From NCBI RefSeq assembly GCF_902859875.1, contig NZ_CADIKF010000051.1:1-54100 (forward strand): a DNA stretch of 54,100 nt, read 5' to 3'. Below, one piece after another: positions 1 to 9,837 of the stretch. The translations under genes were made by a program, and so were the position numbers. The stretch's first letter is position 1. Each line of letters opens with the position of its first letter. The DNA comes from Paraburkholderia solisilvae (GTDB taxonomy: Bacteria > Pseudomonadota > Gammaproteobacteria > Burkholderiales > Burkholderiaceae). The notes below the pieces were generated by a model, which saw nothing but the letters and a program-made list of their open reading frames with translations, made no database searches and was not told the DNA's origin.

Positions 1-1186
1 CTGTGCCGCCGGCTGCCGCGGACGCCGCATTGGCGGCCGCGCCCGCCGCCTCGGCGGCACGCTCGCGGTTATCGGCGACGAGCTTGTCGAGCGGCAGATA
101 CAGCACGTTGTTGCCCGCCTTGCTGTCGACGAACACCTTGGTCGTGTTCGAGTAGATGTATTGCATCGTGTCGAGATACATCCGTTCGCGAATCACCGCG
201 GGCGCCTTCGAGTACTGTGCATAGACTTCCTTGAAGCGTTCGGCATCGCCTTGCGCCTGCGCGACCACGCGATCGCTGTAGCTCTTCGCTTCGTCAAGCA
301 GATTCGCGGCCTGGGCCTGCGCGCGCGGCAGCAGATCGTTCGCGTACGCCTGCGCGTCGCGCTTCGCGCGCTCGCGGTCCTGGCGCGCTTTCGCATCGTC
401 TTCGAACGCGGGTTGTACCTGCTCGGGCACCTGCGCGCTCTGGATCGTCACGCCGGTGACCGCGAGACCGGTCTTGTATTCGTCGAGCGAATGCTGGATC
501 GCGTCGGTCAGTTGCTGGCGGATGGCTTCGCGGTCCTGATAAAGCACATCGTTCGTGCTGCGCGCGCCGACGATTTCGCGAATCGCGGCCTGCGCGGCCT
601 GTGCGACGCTCTGCTCCGGATCGACGCTGCGAAAGAGGTAGTCGACCGGCTTGCGGATCTGGAACTGGACCGCGAACCGCACGTCGACGATATCGGCGTC
701 GTGCGTCAGCATCGACGCGTCTTTCACGTTCGCGAGCCGTACGACGTTGCTGCGGCCGACTTCGACCGAATGGATCTGTCCGATGTTGACGATCTCGTTC
801 GATTCGAATGGATACGGCAAACGCCAGTGCACGCCCTGCTCGACCGTGCCGCGATATTTGCCGAATTGCAGCACGACGCCCGCCTGCCCTTCCTGCACGA
901 CGAACACGCCGCTGCCGAGATAGATCGCGATCAGCACGCCGACCACGATGCCAAAGCCGATGCGCGCGCCGCGCCCGTTATCCGGCCGGCGATCGCCGCC
1001 GCCCTTGCGGCCGAACAGACGCGACAGGCGCCGATTGAAATCGCGCCACATTTCGTCGAGATCCGGCGGACCGTCGCCGCCCTTGCCGTTCTGCGGGCGC
1101 TTCGAATCGTTCGCGCGTTGCCGGTCGCCATTGCCGCCATTGCCGTTGCCGTCGCCGCGGCCCCACCGCGGGTCGTTCAGCGACAT
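1..1186 (-). CDS. hflK: HflK, membrane protease modulator subunit (3'-truncated by window edge)
   Basis: HflK is an SPFH/prohibitin-family inner-membrane protein that forms the HflKC complex and modulates FtsH proteolysis. I translated the minus strand: it begins MSLNDPRWGRG, has a Gly/Asn/Arg-rich cytoplasmic tail (residues about 10-72), one membrane segment (about 75-95) and then the SPFH domain, starting with VVQEGQAGVVLQFGKY. The frame stays open to base 1, so about 395 residues are present and the C-terminal end lies outside the window. The low-complexity Ala-rich stretch at the edge (AAEAAGAAANAASAAA) fits the variable HflK C-terminus. An in-frame ATG directly upstream (1189) is an alternative start. 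It follows hflX by 120 bp, the usual hfq-hflX-hflK-hflC order, and hflC is expected beyond the edge. Identity is firm; the exact start is less so. Confidence 0.93.
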   Translation of the reverse strand, partial: MSLNDPRWGRGDGNGNGGNGDRQRANDSKRPQNGKGGDGPPDLDEMWRDFNRRLSRLFGRKGGGDRRPDNGRGARIGFGIVVGVLIAIYLGSGVFVVQEGQAGVVLQFGKYRGTVEQGVHWRLPYPFESNEIVNIGQIHSVEVGRSNVVRLANVKDASMLTHDADIVDVRFAVQFQIRKPVDYLFRSVDPEQSVAQAAQAAIREIVGARSTNDVLYQDREAIRQQLTDAIQHSLDEYKTGLAVTGVTIQSAQVPEQVQPAFEDDAKARQDRERAKRDAQAYANDLLPRAQAQAANLLDEAKSYSDRVVAQAQGDAERFKEVYAQYSKAPAVIRERMYLDTMQYIYSNTTKVFVDSKAGNNVLYLPLDKLVADNRERAAEAAGAAANAASAAAGGT

Positions 1187-1306
1187 CATGGCGCGCACAT
1201 GCAGCCAGATACTCCGTTGGTTGTATTGATTCACCTGTGTTCGTTCACCAGAGTAGACAGCGGGTCGATGCAATTCGAAAAAGGCCAAGGTCAATGCGCG
1301 TGGAGG

Positions 1307-2533
1307 TCAATGCCCGGGCTCGGTGACTCCACGGTGTTCGCGATGTTCTTCGTGAAGGTCTTCGTGGCGATCGACAGGAATGGCTTCTGGCCGGTTACGT
1401 TCGTCCGGCAACAAACTGTCAGCACCCGAAAGAGGTTCAGCAGTGGCGATTTCAGCGATGGCAGCGCGCAATGCGTCCAACCCCTGCCCCGTGCGCGCGC
1501 TCAAAAAGACGCGCGAAATATTACCATACTCGTCCCGCTCGACTGCCTCGGCGCGGGCCGCCAGCTCAGGCACCGCATCGATCTTGTTGAACACCAGCAC
1601 CTGGCGGATCGTGTCCGCGCCGATGCCGGCGAGCACCTCGTTCACCTGATCGATCTGATCGAGGCGCACCGCGCTCGACGCATCGACCACATGCAGCAAT
1701 AGATCGGCGTGCACCGTTTCTTCGAGCGTCGCACGGAACGCGGCCACCAGTTGGTGCGGCAGTTCACGGATAAAGCCGACCGTATCCGACACCACCACCT
1801 GCCCGACCTGACCGCCCAGATAGACGCGCCGCGAAGTGGTGTCGAGGGTCGCGAACAGCTGGTCGGCCGCATACGCTTGCGCTTTGGTCAGCGCATTGAA
1901 GAGCGTGGACTTGCCCGCGTTCGTGTAACCGACGAGCGACACCGACATCGTGCGGTTGCGCTCGCGCGCGCGACGTTGCGTGCCGTGCTGGCGGCGCAGC
2001 CGGTCGAGGCGCGACTTGAGCATCTTGATGCGATCGCCGATCAGACGCCGGTCAGTTTCGAGCTGCGTTTCGCCCGGGCCGCGCAGGCCGATACCGCCTT
2101 TTTGCCGCTCGAGGTGGGTCCACGCGCGCACGAGGCGCGTGGCCAGATACTGCAGTTGCGCGAGCTCGACCTGCAGCTTGCCTTCATGGCTGCGCGCACG
2201 CTGCGCAAAGATGTCGAGAATCAGACTCGTGCGATCGATGACGCGCCTGTTAAGCACGCGCTCCAGATTGCGCTGCTGCGCGGGCGAAAGCGCGTGATTG
2301 AAGATGACGATCTCGATATCGTTCGCCTCGCACGCCACGCGCAACTCTTCCGCCTTGCCGCTGCCGACAAACAGCGCGGCATCCGGGCTCGCACGGCGGC
2401 CGGTCAACGTGACAGCGGGATGGGCGCCCGCGCTTTGCGCGAGCAGGCTGAGTTCTTCGAGACTGGCGACGAAATCGATCTTGCCGAAGTCGATGCCGAC
2501 AAGCGCGGCGTTGGTCAAATTGGCGGGTGTCAA
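1307..2533 (-). CDS. hflX: GTPase HflX
   Basis: HflX is a ribosome-binding GTPase that splits stalled or stress-damaged 70S ribosomes. The 408-residue protein has the N-terminal HflX domain with the signature GGIGLRGPGETQLETDRR (about 146-163), a basic coiled region, then a G domain with P-loop GYTNAGKS (202-209), a DTVGF switch II motif and NKID. The C-terminal tail is charged and His-rich. The longest frame begins with TTG. There is no ATG or GTG between the hfq stop and the conserved NAALVGIDFGK segment, so translation starts at this TTG or at a second TTG five codons on. It sits 84 bp after hfq, in the same frame, consistent with co-transcription from the hfq promoter region. Confidence 0.95.
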   Translation of the reverse strand: MTPANLTNAALVGIDFGKIDFVASLEELSLLAQSAGAHPAVTLTGRRASPDAALFVGSGKAEELRVACEANDIEIVIFNHALSPAQQRNLERVLNRRVIDRTSLILDIFAQRARSHEGKLQVELAQLQYLATRLVRAWTHLERQKGGIGLRGPGETQLETDRRLIGDRIKMLKSRLDRLRRQHGTQRRARERNRTMSVSLVGYTNAGKSTLFNALTKAQAYAADQLFATLDTTSRRVYLGGQVGQVVVSDTVGFIRELPHQLVAAFRATLEETVHADLLLHVVDASSAVRLDQIDQVNEVLAGIGADTIRQVLVFNKIDAVPELAARAEAVERDEYGNISRVFLSARTGQGLDALRAAIAEIATAEPLSGADSLLPDERNRPEAIPVDRHEDLHEEHREHRGVTEPGH

Positions 2534-2617
2534 AGTGGAAGCGGCCGGAGTGGGCGCTGTTGAGCGGCCGGAGCGAAACGCCGGAGGGCGGCGTGCGTCG
2601 ACCGGCCGCGACGAGGG

Positions 2618-2854
2618 TTAGGACGTTTCGGAATCCGGGTGGAAATTCACCGGACGCGCAGGCACAACCGTCGAGATAGCGTGCTTGTAAACCATTTGGG
2701 TAACCGTGTTACGGAGCAACACAACGTACTGGTCGAACGATTCGATGTTCCCTTGAAGCTTGATGCCGTTCACCAGATAGATCGAGACCGGCACGTGCTC
2801 TTTACGCAGCGCGTTCAAAAACGGGTCTTGTAACAATTGCCCTTTGTTGCTCAT
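2618..2854 (-). CDS. hfq: RNA chaperone Hfq
   Basis: Hfq is a hexameric Sm-like RNA chaperone that pairs small RNAs with mRNAs and affects their stability and translation. The 78-residue protein is full length. It has the Sm1 region (QDPFLNALRKEHVPVSIYLV), the central FDQYVVLLRNT segment and the Sm2 motif with YKHAIS. A short acidic tail ends DSETS. A ribosome binding site (CGGAG) lies about seven bases before the ATG on the minus strand. It lies between der and hflX. The spacing to hflX is 84 bp, so joint transcription is likely. Confidence 0.98.
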   Translation of the reverse strand: MSNKGQLLQDPFLNALRKEHVPVSIYLVNGIKLQGNIESFDQYVVLLRNTVTQMVYKHAISTVVPARPVNFHPDSETS

Positions 2855-3006
2855 AGCAAACTCCGTGTTTTTTTGCAGGTTGACTTAATTGACGACGAAG
2901 AAAAAGAAATCCGCCGTCAACCGCTACACTATAGCCGATTTTCCTTTATGCGCGCTTTGCCTGGCCATTCGGTCTAATCCAGCCAAACCCAACGTGCACG
3001 GGGCTT

Positions 3007-4344
3007 TCAGCCCTTGTCCGCATAAGGATTCGTCGACGATCGAAACTCTATTCGCAATGGAGTCCCAGTCAGCGCGAAAGTTTCACGGAAGCGGTTTTCC
3101 AGGTAGCGCTTATACGTATCCGTCACCGCGTCGAGCGCGTTGCCGTGAATCACGATGATCGGCGGATTCTGTCCTCCCTGGTGCGCGTAGCGTAGCTTCG
3201 GCCGCACCGGCCCTCTGCGGCGAGGCTGCTGGAACTCCACCGCATCGATCAGCGCGCGCGTGAGCTTCGGCGTCGGCAGCTTCGCCATGGCAGCCGCGTA
3301 AGCGGCATCGACCGAGCGCATCAGCGGGCCGATACCGGTCTTTTCCGCAGCCGAAATGAAATGGAACTTCGCGAAGTCGAGAAATTTTAGCTTGCGCTGC
3401 AAGTCCGCCTTGGTGCGCTCACGCACGTGCGCATCGAGCCCGTCCCACTTGTTCACGCCGACCACGAGCGCGCGTCCCTGCTCGACGACGAAGCCCGCGA
3501 TATGCGCGTCCTGGTCGGAGATGTCCTGGTGCGCATCGAGCAGCAGGATCACGACGTTCGCGTCGGAAATCGACTGCAGCGTCTTCACCACCGAGAACTT
3601 CTCGATCGCTTCGAATACTTTGCCGCGGCGGCGCAGGCCCGCCGTATCGATCAGCGTGTATTTCTTGCCTTGCCGTTCGAAGTCGACGTAAATCGAATCG
3701 CGCGTCGTGCCGGGCATGTCGAACGCGATCACGCGCTCTTCGCCGATCAGCGTGTTCACGAGCGTCGACTTGCCGACGTTCGGCCGCCCGACAATCGCGA
3801 TCTTCACGCCGTGCTGCGCTTTTTCCTCATCGGACTCTTCGGGCTGGCCCGCGTATGCGACGTCGAGCGCCTCGCCGATCATGTCGGCGACGCCGTCGCC
3901 GTGCGCAGCCGAGATCGCGCGCGGGTCGCCGAGACCGAGCTCGTAGAAGTCCGCGGCGACCATGCTGTACTTCATGCCTTCGGCCTTGTTGACCACGAGG
4001 AAGATCGGCCGGCCGGTCTTGCGCAGATAGTCGGCGATCGCCTTGTCCTGCGGCGCGAGACCATTGCGGCCATCGACGATAAACACGACGATATCCGACT
4101 CCTCGACCGCCTGACGCGTCTGACGCGCCATCTGATGCAGGATGCCTTCCTTGGCGACCGGCTCGAAACCGCCGGTATCGACAACCAGATACGGCCGCTC
4201 GCCGACGCGGCCTTCGCCGTAGTGGCGGTCGCGCGTAAGCCCGGGCAGGTCGGCGACGAGCGCGTCGCGCGAACGCGTGAGACGGTTGAAGAGGGTGGAT
4301 TTCCCTACATTGGGGCGCCCGACGAGGGCAATAACGGGTTTCAT
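3007..4344 (-). CDS. der: Ribosome biogenesis GTPase Der (EngA)
   Basis: Der is an essential GTPase with two consecutive G domains that takes part in late assembly of the 50S ribosomal subunit. The 445-residue protein shows P-loops GRPNVGKS at residues 9-16 and 186-193, matching DTGG/DTAG switch motifs, and NKAEG and NKWDG base-specificity motifs. A C-terminal KH-like domain contains PRRRGPVRPKLRYAHQGG, a typical Der segment. Length is normal for proteobacteria. It lies upstream of hfq on the same strand, in the bamB-der-hfq order found in Burkholderia. The start is fixed by the conserved MKPVIALVGR beginning. Confidence 0.98.
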   Translation of the reverse strand: MKPVIALVGRPNVGKSTLFNRLTRSRDALVADLPGLTRDRHYGEGRVGERPYLVVDTGGFEPVAKEGILHQMARQTRQAVEESDIVVFIVDGRNGLAPQDKAIADYLRKTGRPIFLVVNKAEGMKYSMVAADFYELGLGDPRAISAAHGDGVADMIGEALDVAYAGQPEESDEEKAQHGVKIAIVGRPNVGKSTLVNTLIGEERVIAFDMPGTTRDSIYVDFERQGKKYTLIDTAGLRRRGKVFEAIEKFSVVKTLQSISDANVVILLLDAHQDISDQDAHIAGFVVEQGRALVVGVNKWDGLDAHVRERTKADLQRKLKFLDFAKFHFISAAEKTGIGPLMRSVDAAYAAAMAKLPTPKLTRALIDAVEFQQPRRRGPVRPKLRYAHQGGQNPPIIVIHGNALDAVTDTYKRYLENRFRETFALTGTPLRIEFRSSTNPYADKG

Positions 4345-4974
4345 CTGATGTTGTTCACGGTGAGGCGCGGGCTGGCCGATCGAGGTCGATCCGCGGCCGA
4401 TAAGGCTGATCGGGCCCGCGCTGCGACGCCGCCGCGCGGCCGGTGCACGGCGTGCGTCGTCGCTATTTCATTTGACGCAAATTAGCACGAATTCAGCCCG
4501 CTCCGGATGCGTGGCCGGCGTAGGCATGGCGGGCGTAGCGGCAAAGTGCGCCATGGTGTGGATTGGCCTCGTGCCGGGTTCGCCCACGCGCCCGGCGGTG
4601 TCGATGTCGCATGCTGGCCGTCGACACGGCACGGTCCGGTGCGACGCGATACGCCGGTACGAAAAGACGTTCTCGCCGTGACGCAAGCGTTCGACTGACA
4701 GGCGCGTTTGACGCACTGCCGTGCCGCGCGCTGACCGGTACGTTCAACATTCACACGCCGTGGCGCGAACAGCGCACCCAGCGCCCGGCTTGTCCCGGCG
4801 CGCCCATCTTGCTTGTGAGTAGCCGAGCCGACCGGCCTGCGCATCAAGTCGCCGCGCGCATGAGTCCGGCAAGCCTGCCGGCACTCATGCATGTGCTGTC
4901 GCCAGCATGTCCGGCAATGTGTCGACCCGAACGCGACGCGGACCGCGCAACCCCGCCCCGCGCCGCTTGTGCGT
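4345..4974. other. 630-bp bamB-der intergenic region without a recognisable gene
   Basis: Several reading frames stay open here only because stop codons are rare in GC-rich DNA. Their translations are Arg/Ala/Pro/Cys-rich and resemble no family I know. Apart from the long hairpin at 4858-4890, I see no conserved element. The der promoter probably lies on the left side of this region. Confidence 0.6.
4858..4890. repeat. Near-perfect hairpin downstream of bamB
   Basis: The arms GCATGAGT-CCGGCA and TGCCGG-CACTCATGC pair with one unpaired base, leaving a loop of about four bases. It lies 85 bp past the bamB stop codon in the direction of bamB transcription. No T-run follows on either strand, so it is a poor intrinsic terminator. 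It could stabilise the 3' end of the bamB message or be a dispersed palindromic repeat. Confidence 0.55.
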
Positions 4975-6120
4975 TTAGCGCGGCCGGAACCCGTACAGAT
5001 CGCCATCGTGCGTCTGCACGACCAGCGTATCTCCGGCCAGCACCGGCGCCGCGGTAATCGCGCTGCCGTCCGTTTTCATGCGCGCAATGAATGAACCGTC
5101 ATCGCGCGACAGGAAGTGTACGAAACCCTTGTAGTCGCCGACCACCGCGGCGCGGCCGAGCATCGTCGGCACGCTGACGTCGCGGCTTTTCAGCTGCTCG
5201 TTGCGCCACAACTGCTTGCCGCTCGTCGCATCGAATGCGGTCACGACCGACCAGTCGTCGCCGCCCACTACGACCTGATCATCCTGCGCAATGCCGCTCG
5301 TGCTGGAGAATGGCTTTTCCCACAGCGCCCGGCCCGAGTTCGCATCGAAGCAGCCGAGCTGGCCCTGGAACGTGACCGCGCACGTTTCGGCGCCGACCAG
5401 CGTCGGCGGCCCGGTCACATCGTTGATCCGCTCGACTTCCGTCACGCCCTTCGGATACGACACCGGCGTCTGCCAGTACGCATCGCCGTTCTGAATATTG
5501 ATGGCCGCGAACTGGCCGCCCGGGAAGCCCGCGAGCACCGCTGCGTCGCCCGCGAAGGTCATGCCGGCGGACACGCGCAGATTCAGCGGCACCGCGCGGT
5601 TGCGGAACACCCAGCGCTGCTCGCCGGTTTGCGCATTGAACGCGACGATCTGGCCGTCGATCGTGCGCACGACCACGAGACCGTTGCCGACGAGCGGCGG
5701 CGACAGGATTTCGCCCGGCGCCGTGCCCTTCCACAGTTCCTTGCCATCCGGCCCGAGCACGTACACCTGGCCCTTCAGCGCGCCGACCGCCGTCAGCGTG
5801 CCGTCAGTGCCGACACCCGACGACAGGTCGCTCTTGACCTTCGTGCGCCAGATATCGTTGCCGGTTTTCGCGTCGATCTTCGCGACCGAACCGTTGGCGC
5901 CCGCCGCATAGATCGCGTCGCCTACCGCGACCGGCGAGAACAGATAACGCCCGGCCTTGCCGACGCTCGACTTCCACGTCTGCTGCACGTCGAGCACGGG
6001 CTTGAATTCGGTAAGCGGCGTCGGTACGCGGCGCTCGTCTTTCGACGATGAGCACGCCGCCATCGTCAGCACGGCAAACGCGCAAGCGACGGGCACAGCG
6101 TAACGTTTCAGCAGATTCAT
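4975..6120 (-). CDS. bamB: Outer membrane assembly lipoprotein BamB
   Basis: BamB is the beta-propeller lipoprotein of the BAM complex, which inserts beta-barrel proteins into the outer membrane. The 381-residue protein starts MNLLKRYAVPVAC and has a lipoprotein signal ending in LTMAAC (lipidated Cys23). It then carries repeated PQQ-like propeller blades (for example AKTGNDIWR, AQTGEQRWVF, SGRALWEKPF, SGKQLWRNEQ) and ends DGDLYGFRPR. The open frame extends 29 codons upstream with an ATG at 6135, but the lipoprotein signal places the start at 6120. It follows the yfgM-like gene by 70 bp in the conserved hisS-yfgM-bamB-der order. Confidence 0.96.
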   Translation of the reverse strand: MNLLKRYAVPVACAFAVLTMAACSSSKDERRVPTPLTEFKPVLDVQQTWKSSVGKAGRYLFSPVAVGDAIYAAGANGSVAKIDAKTGNDIWRTKVKSDLSSGVGTDGTLTAVGALKGQVYVLGPDGKELWKGTAPGEILSPPLVGNGLVVVRTIDGQIVAFNAQTGEQRWVFRNRAVPLNLRVSAGMTFAGDAAVLAGFPGGQFAAINIQNGDAYWQTPVSYPKGVTEVERINDVTGPPTLVGAETCAVTFQGQLGCFDANSGRALWEKPFSSTSGIAQDDQVVVGGDDWSVVTAFDATSGKQLWRNEQLKSRDVSVPTMLGRAAVVGDYKGFVHFLSRDDGSFIARMKTDGSAITAAPVLAGDTLVVQTHDGDLYGFRPR

Positions 6121-6190
6121 CGGTGAACGAAGCATGTCTGGTTTAGTGATTGGATTGAAGGCGGAGCGTCGCGCACAGCGCGTACGACGC

Positions 6191-6829
6191 TTAACCACCC
6201 AGCGCATCGAGCTTGAACTGAATCAGCTGACGCGTCGAAATATCGTTCTTCGGCAGCGAGTCGAGCGCGAGCTTGTACGCGGCGCGCGCGTCGTCACGCT
6301 TGCCTTGCGCGGCGAGCAGATCGCCACGGCTATCGGCGACCACGCCCTTGAAGGCATCCGATTGCGGCTGTGCGACGAGCGCAAGCCCCGCATCGTACGC
6401 CTTCTCGTCGAGCAGCAACGATGCGAGGCGCAGCTTCGCGATCTGCTTGAACTCGTCGTCTTTCGCGTGGTCCGCCGCCCATTGCAGTTGCGCTTTCGCA
6501 CCGGGTTCGTCGCCGGCCTGGTACAACGCCTTTGCCGCGGCAAGCGCCGTCATCTGCGCGTAAGCCGTGCCGCCGAATTTGTCTTCCATATCCGCCGCGA
6601 TGCGCGTGACGGTCGCCTTGTCGGCCTTGTCGCCGGCCGCGGTGGCCTGCTGCAACTGGTCGTACAGCACCGCCGCCTCGGCCGCCTGATGACGCTGCCA
6701 GTAGTTCCAGCCATTCCAGGCCGCCGCCGCGACGACCGCCACCAGCAGAATCCACGTGGTCGCGTTGCCCCACCGCGCCCACCATGCCTTCACGCTTTCA
6801 ATTGATTCCTGTTCGTCGTGGTAACTCAT
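6191..6829 (-). CDS. YfgM-like tetratricopeptide ancillary SecYEG/BAM protein
   Basis: This 212-residue protein belongs to the YfgM family: an N-terminal membrane anchor (about residues 23-42, TTWILLVAVVAAAAW) followed by a periplasmic TPR-like helical domain. In E. coli, YfgM binds SecYEG together with PpiD and assists periplasmic trafficking. Visible features are the start MSYHDEQESIESVKAWW, typical of the family, and repeated Ala-rich helices with AQMTALAAAKALYQAGDEPGA and LRLASLLLDEKAYDAGLAL. It sits between hisS and bamB, the family's conserved location. The short cytoplasmic N-terminus and the single membrane segment support a bitopic inner-membrane topology. Confidence 0.9.
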   Translation of the reverse strand: MSYHDEQESIESVKAWWARWGNATTWILLVAVVAAAAWNGWNYWQRHQAAEAAVLYDQLQQATAAGDKADKATVTRIAADMEDKFGGTAYAQMTALAAAKALYQAGDEPGAKAQLQWAADHAKDDEFKQIAKLRLASLLLDEKAYDAGLALVAQPQSDAFKGVVADSRGDLLAAQGKRDDARAAYKLALDSLPKNDISTRQLIQFKLDALGG

Positions 6830-6919
6830 CGCGAAGCGATTCCTTTCTTGTCGAAGCCTGGTCTGTTTTCAAACGTTTTTAACCGTTTTGCCCCAGAAAA
6901 CCGGCGCAAAACGGTGCAA

Positions 6920-8260
6920 TCAGTCGTCCCCGTCGTCGGAGGACGCAACCATCGCATTGATTAGAAATTCGGTCAAGTCTTCGGCCGGCACGCTCTGTTG
7001 TTCGCCTTTTGCGTCCGCCGCGCCCGTGCCGCGCAGTGCTTTCACGCCGACCGTGCCGTTCGCGATTTCATCTTCGCCGAGGATCACCGCGTACGCGGCG
7101 CCGCTCGCATCGGCGCGCTTCATCTGCGATTTGAAGCTGGCCGTCTGACCGTCCGCGCTGCAATGCAGGATCACGTCGAGGCCCGTGTCGCGCAAGCGCT
7201 CCGCGATGATAAACGCCTGATCGCGCGCGGCGTCGCCCTGATGCACCACGTAGACGTCGCAGCCCTCTTCTTCCGGCACGAGCTGCTCTTCCTTCAGCAA
7301 CTCGAGAATGCGCTCGACGCCCATCGCCCAGCCGCACGCCGCCGTCGGTTTGCCACCCAACTGCTCGATCAGCGGATCGTAACGGCCGCCGGCGGCGACC
7401 GTGCCCTGTGCGCCGAGCTTGTCGGTAATCCATTCGAACACGGTCAGATTGTAGTAATCGAGACCGCGCACCAGCCGCGGGTTGATCGTGAACGGGATGT
7501 TGTTCGCCTTCAGGATGCGTTGCAGCCCTTCGAAGTGCGCACGCGATTCGTCGCCGAGGAAGTCGAGCAGCTTCGGCGCATGGCGCGCGATGTCCTGCAG
7601 CGCCGGATTCTTCGTGTCGAGCACGCGCAACGGGTTCGTGTAGAGGCGCCGCTTCGCTTCTTCGTCGAGCGCGTCCTGGTGCTGTTCGAGGTAAGCGATC
7701 AGCTCGACGCGGTGCGCCGCGCGCTCGTGCGCGAGACCCAGCGAATTGATTTCGAGCTTGATGCCGGCGAGACCGAGATCGTCCCACAGACGCTGGCACA
7801 TCAGAATGATTTCCGCGTCCGCGTCCGGCCCCGCGAAGCCGAGCGCCTCGACGCCGACCTGGTGAAACTGACGGTAACGCCCGCGCTGCGGCCGCTCGTG
7901 GCGGAACATCGGCCCGACATACCACAGGCGCTTCGGACCGTCGTACAGCAGGTTGTGCTCGATCGCCGAACGCACGACCGCCGCGGTGTTCTCCGGGCGC
8001 AGCGTCAGATTTTCGCCGTTCAGCGCGTCGGTAAAGCTGTACATCTCTTTTTCGACGATATCGGTCACTTCGCCGATACCGCGCGTGAACAACTGCGTAT
8101 GCTCGACGATTGGTGTGCGAATGTTCTGGTATCCGTAAGAACGGAGCATCGACTTCACTGTCGATTCAAAAAATTCCCACAGCTGCGCGTCCTGCGGCAG
8201 CACATCGTTCATGCCCTTCACGCCGGACAGCTTGTCGAGCTTTTTCTTCTGTTCAGTCAT
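6920..8260 (-). CDS. hisS: Histidine-tRNA ligase
   Basis: HisRS charges tRNA-His with histidine in the cytoplasm. The 446-residue protein has class II synthetase motif 2 (MFRHERPQRGRYRQFHQ), the histidine-binding segments LVRGLDYYNLTVFEW and AAGGRYDPLIEQLGG, motif 3 (GWAMGVERILELL) and a C-terminal anticodon-binding domain (DVYVVHQGDAARDQAF). The acidic tail ASSDDGDD is common in Burkholderia. It lies 21 bp after ispG on the same strand, so both are probably on one message together with yfgM and bamB. Confidence 0.98.
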   Translation of the reverse strand: MTEQKKKLDKLSGVKGMNDVLPQDAQLWEFFESTVKSMLRSYGYQNIRTPIVEHTQLFTRGIGEVTDIVEKEMYSFTDALNGENLTLRPENTAAVVRSAIEHNLLYDGPKRLWYVGPMFRHERPQRGRYRQFHQVGVEALGFAGPDADAEIILMCQRLWDDLGLAGIKLEINSLGLAHERAAHRVELIAYLEQHQDALDEEAKRRLYTNPLRVLDTKNPALQDIARHAPKLLDFLGDESRAHFEGLQRILKANNIPFTINPRLVRGLDYYNLTVFEWITDKLGAQGTVAAGGRYDPLIEQLGGKPTAACGWAMGVERILELLKEEQLVPEEEGCDVYVVHQGDAARDQAFIIAERLRDTGLDVILHCSADGQTASFKSQMKRADASGAAYAVILGEDEIANGTVGVKALRGTGAADAKGEQQSVPAEDLTEFLINAMVASSDDGDD

Positions 8261-8281
8261 CTGTCTTTCAAGTGCGGATAT

Positions 8282-9601
<1,320 letters not shown>

Positions 9602-9837
9602 TAAAGGCTGCGCGTTGAAGTCTGCTCTTGAAGCCCGCTGCGGCGCGGGCGGGCGCTTGAAACCGGTTGTTAGAACCTGCTATGAAACCATTTTCGAGTC
9701 GCGCGGCCCGCGTCTTTCGCGATGCCTGCGCGCTCGACCTGTATCACTATGCCGTATGAATGATGAGCGGCGCATGACGTCCGTTCGTTCAGCACGTTGC
9801 CGCACGCGTCGATAGTGGCCGAGGCACGCTGCCGCGG

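Noticed and set aside
161..2563. Long plus-strand frames opposite hflK and hflX
   Set aside because: They mirror well-identified genes on the minus strand and show only composition effects.
4482..5057. Open frames of 160-174 codons on both strands in the bamB-der gap
   Set aside because: Arg/Pro/Cys-rich, no ribosome binding site, no recognisable domain.
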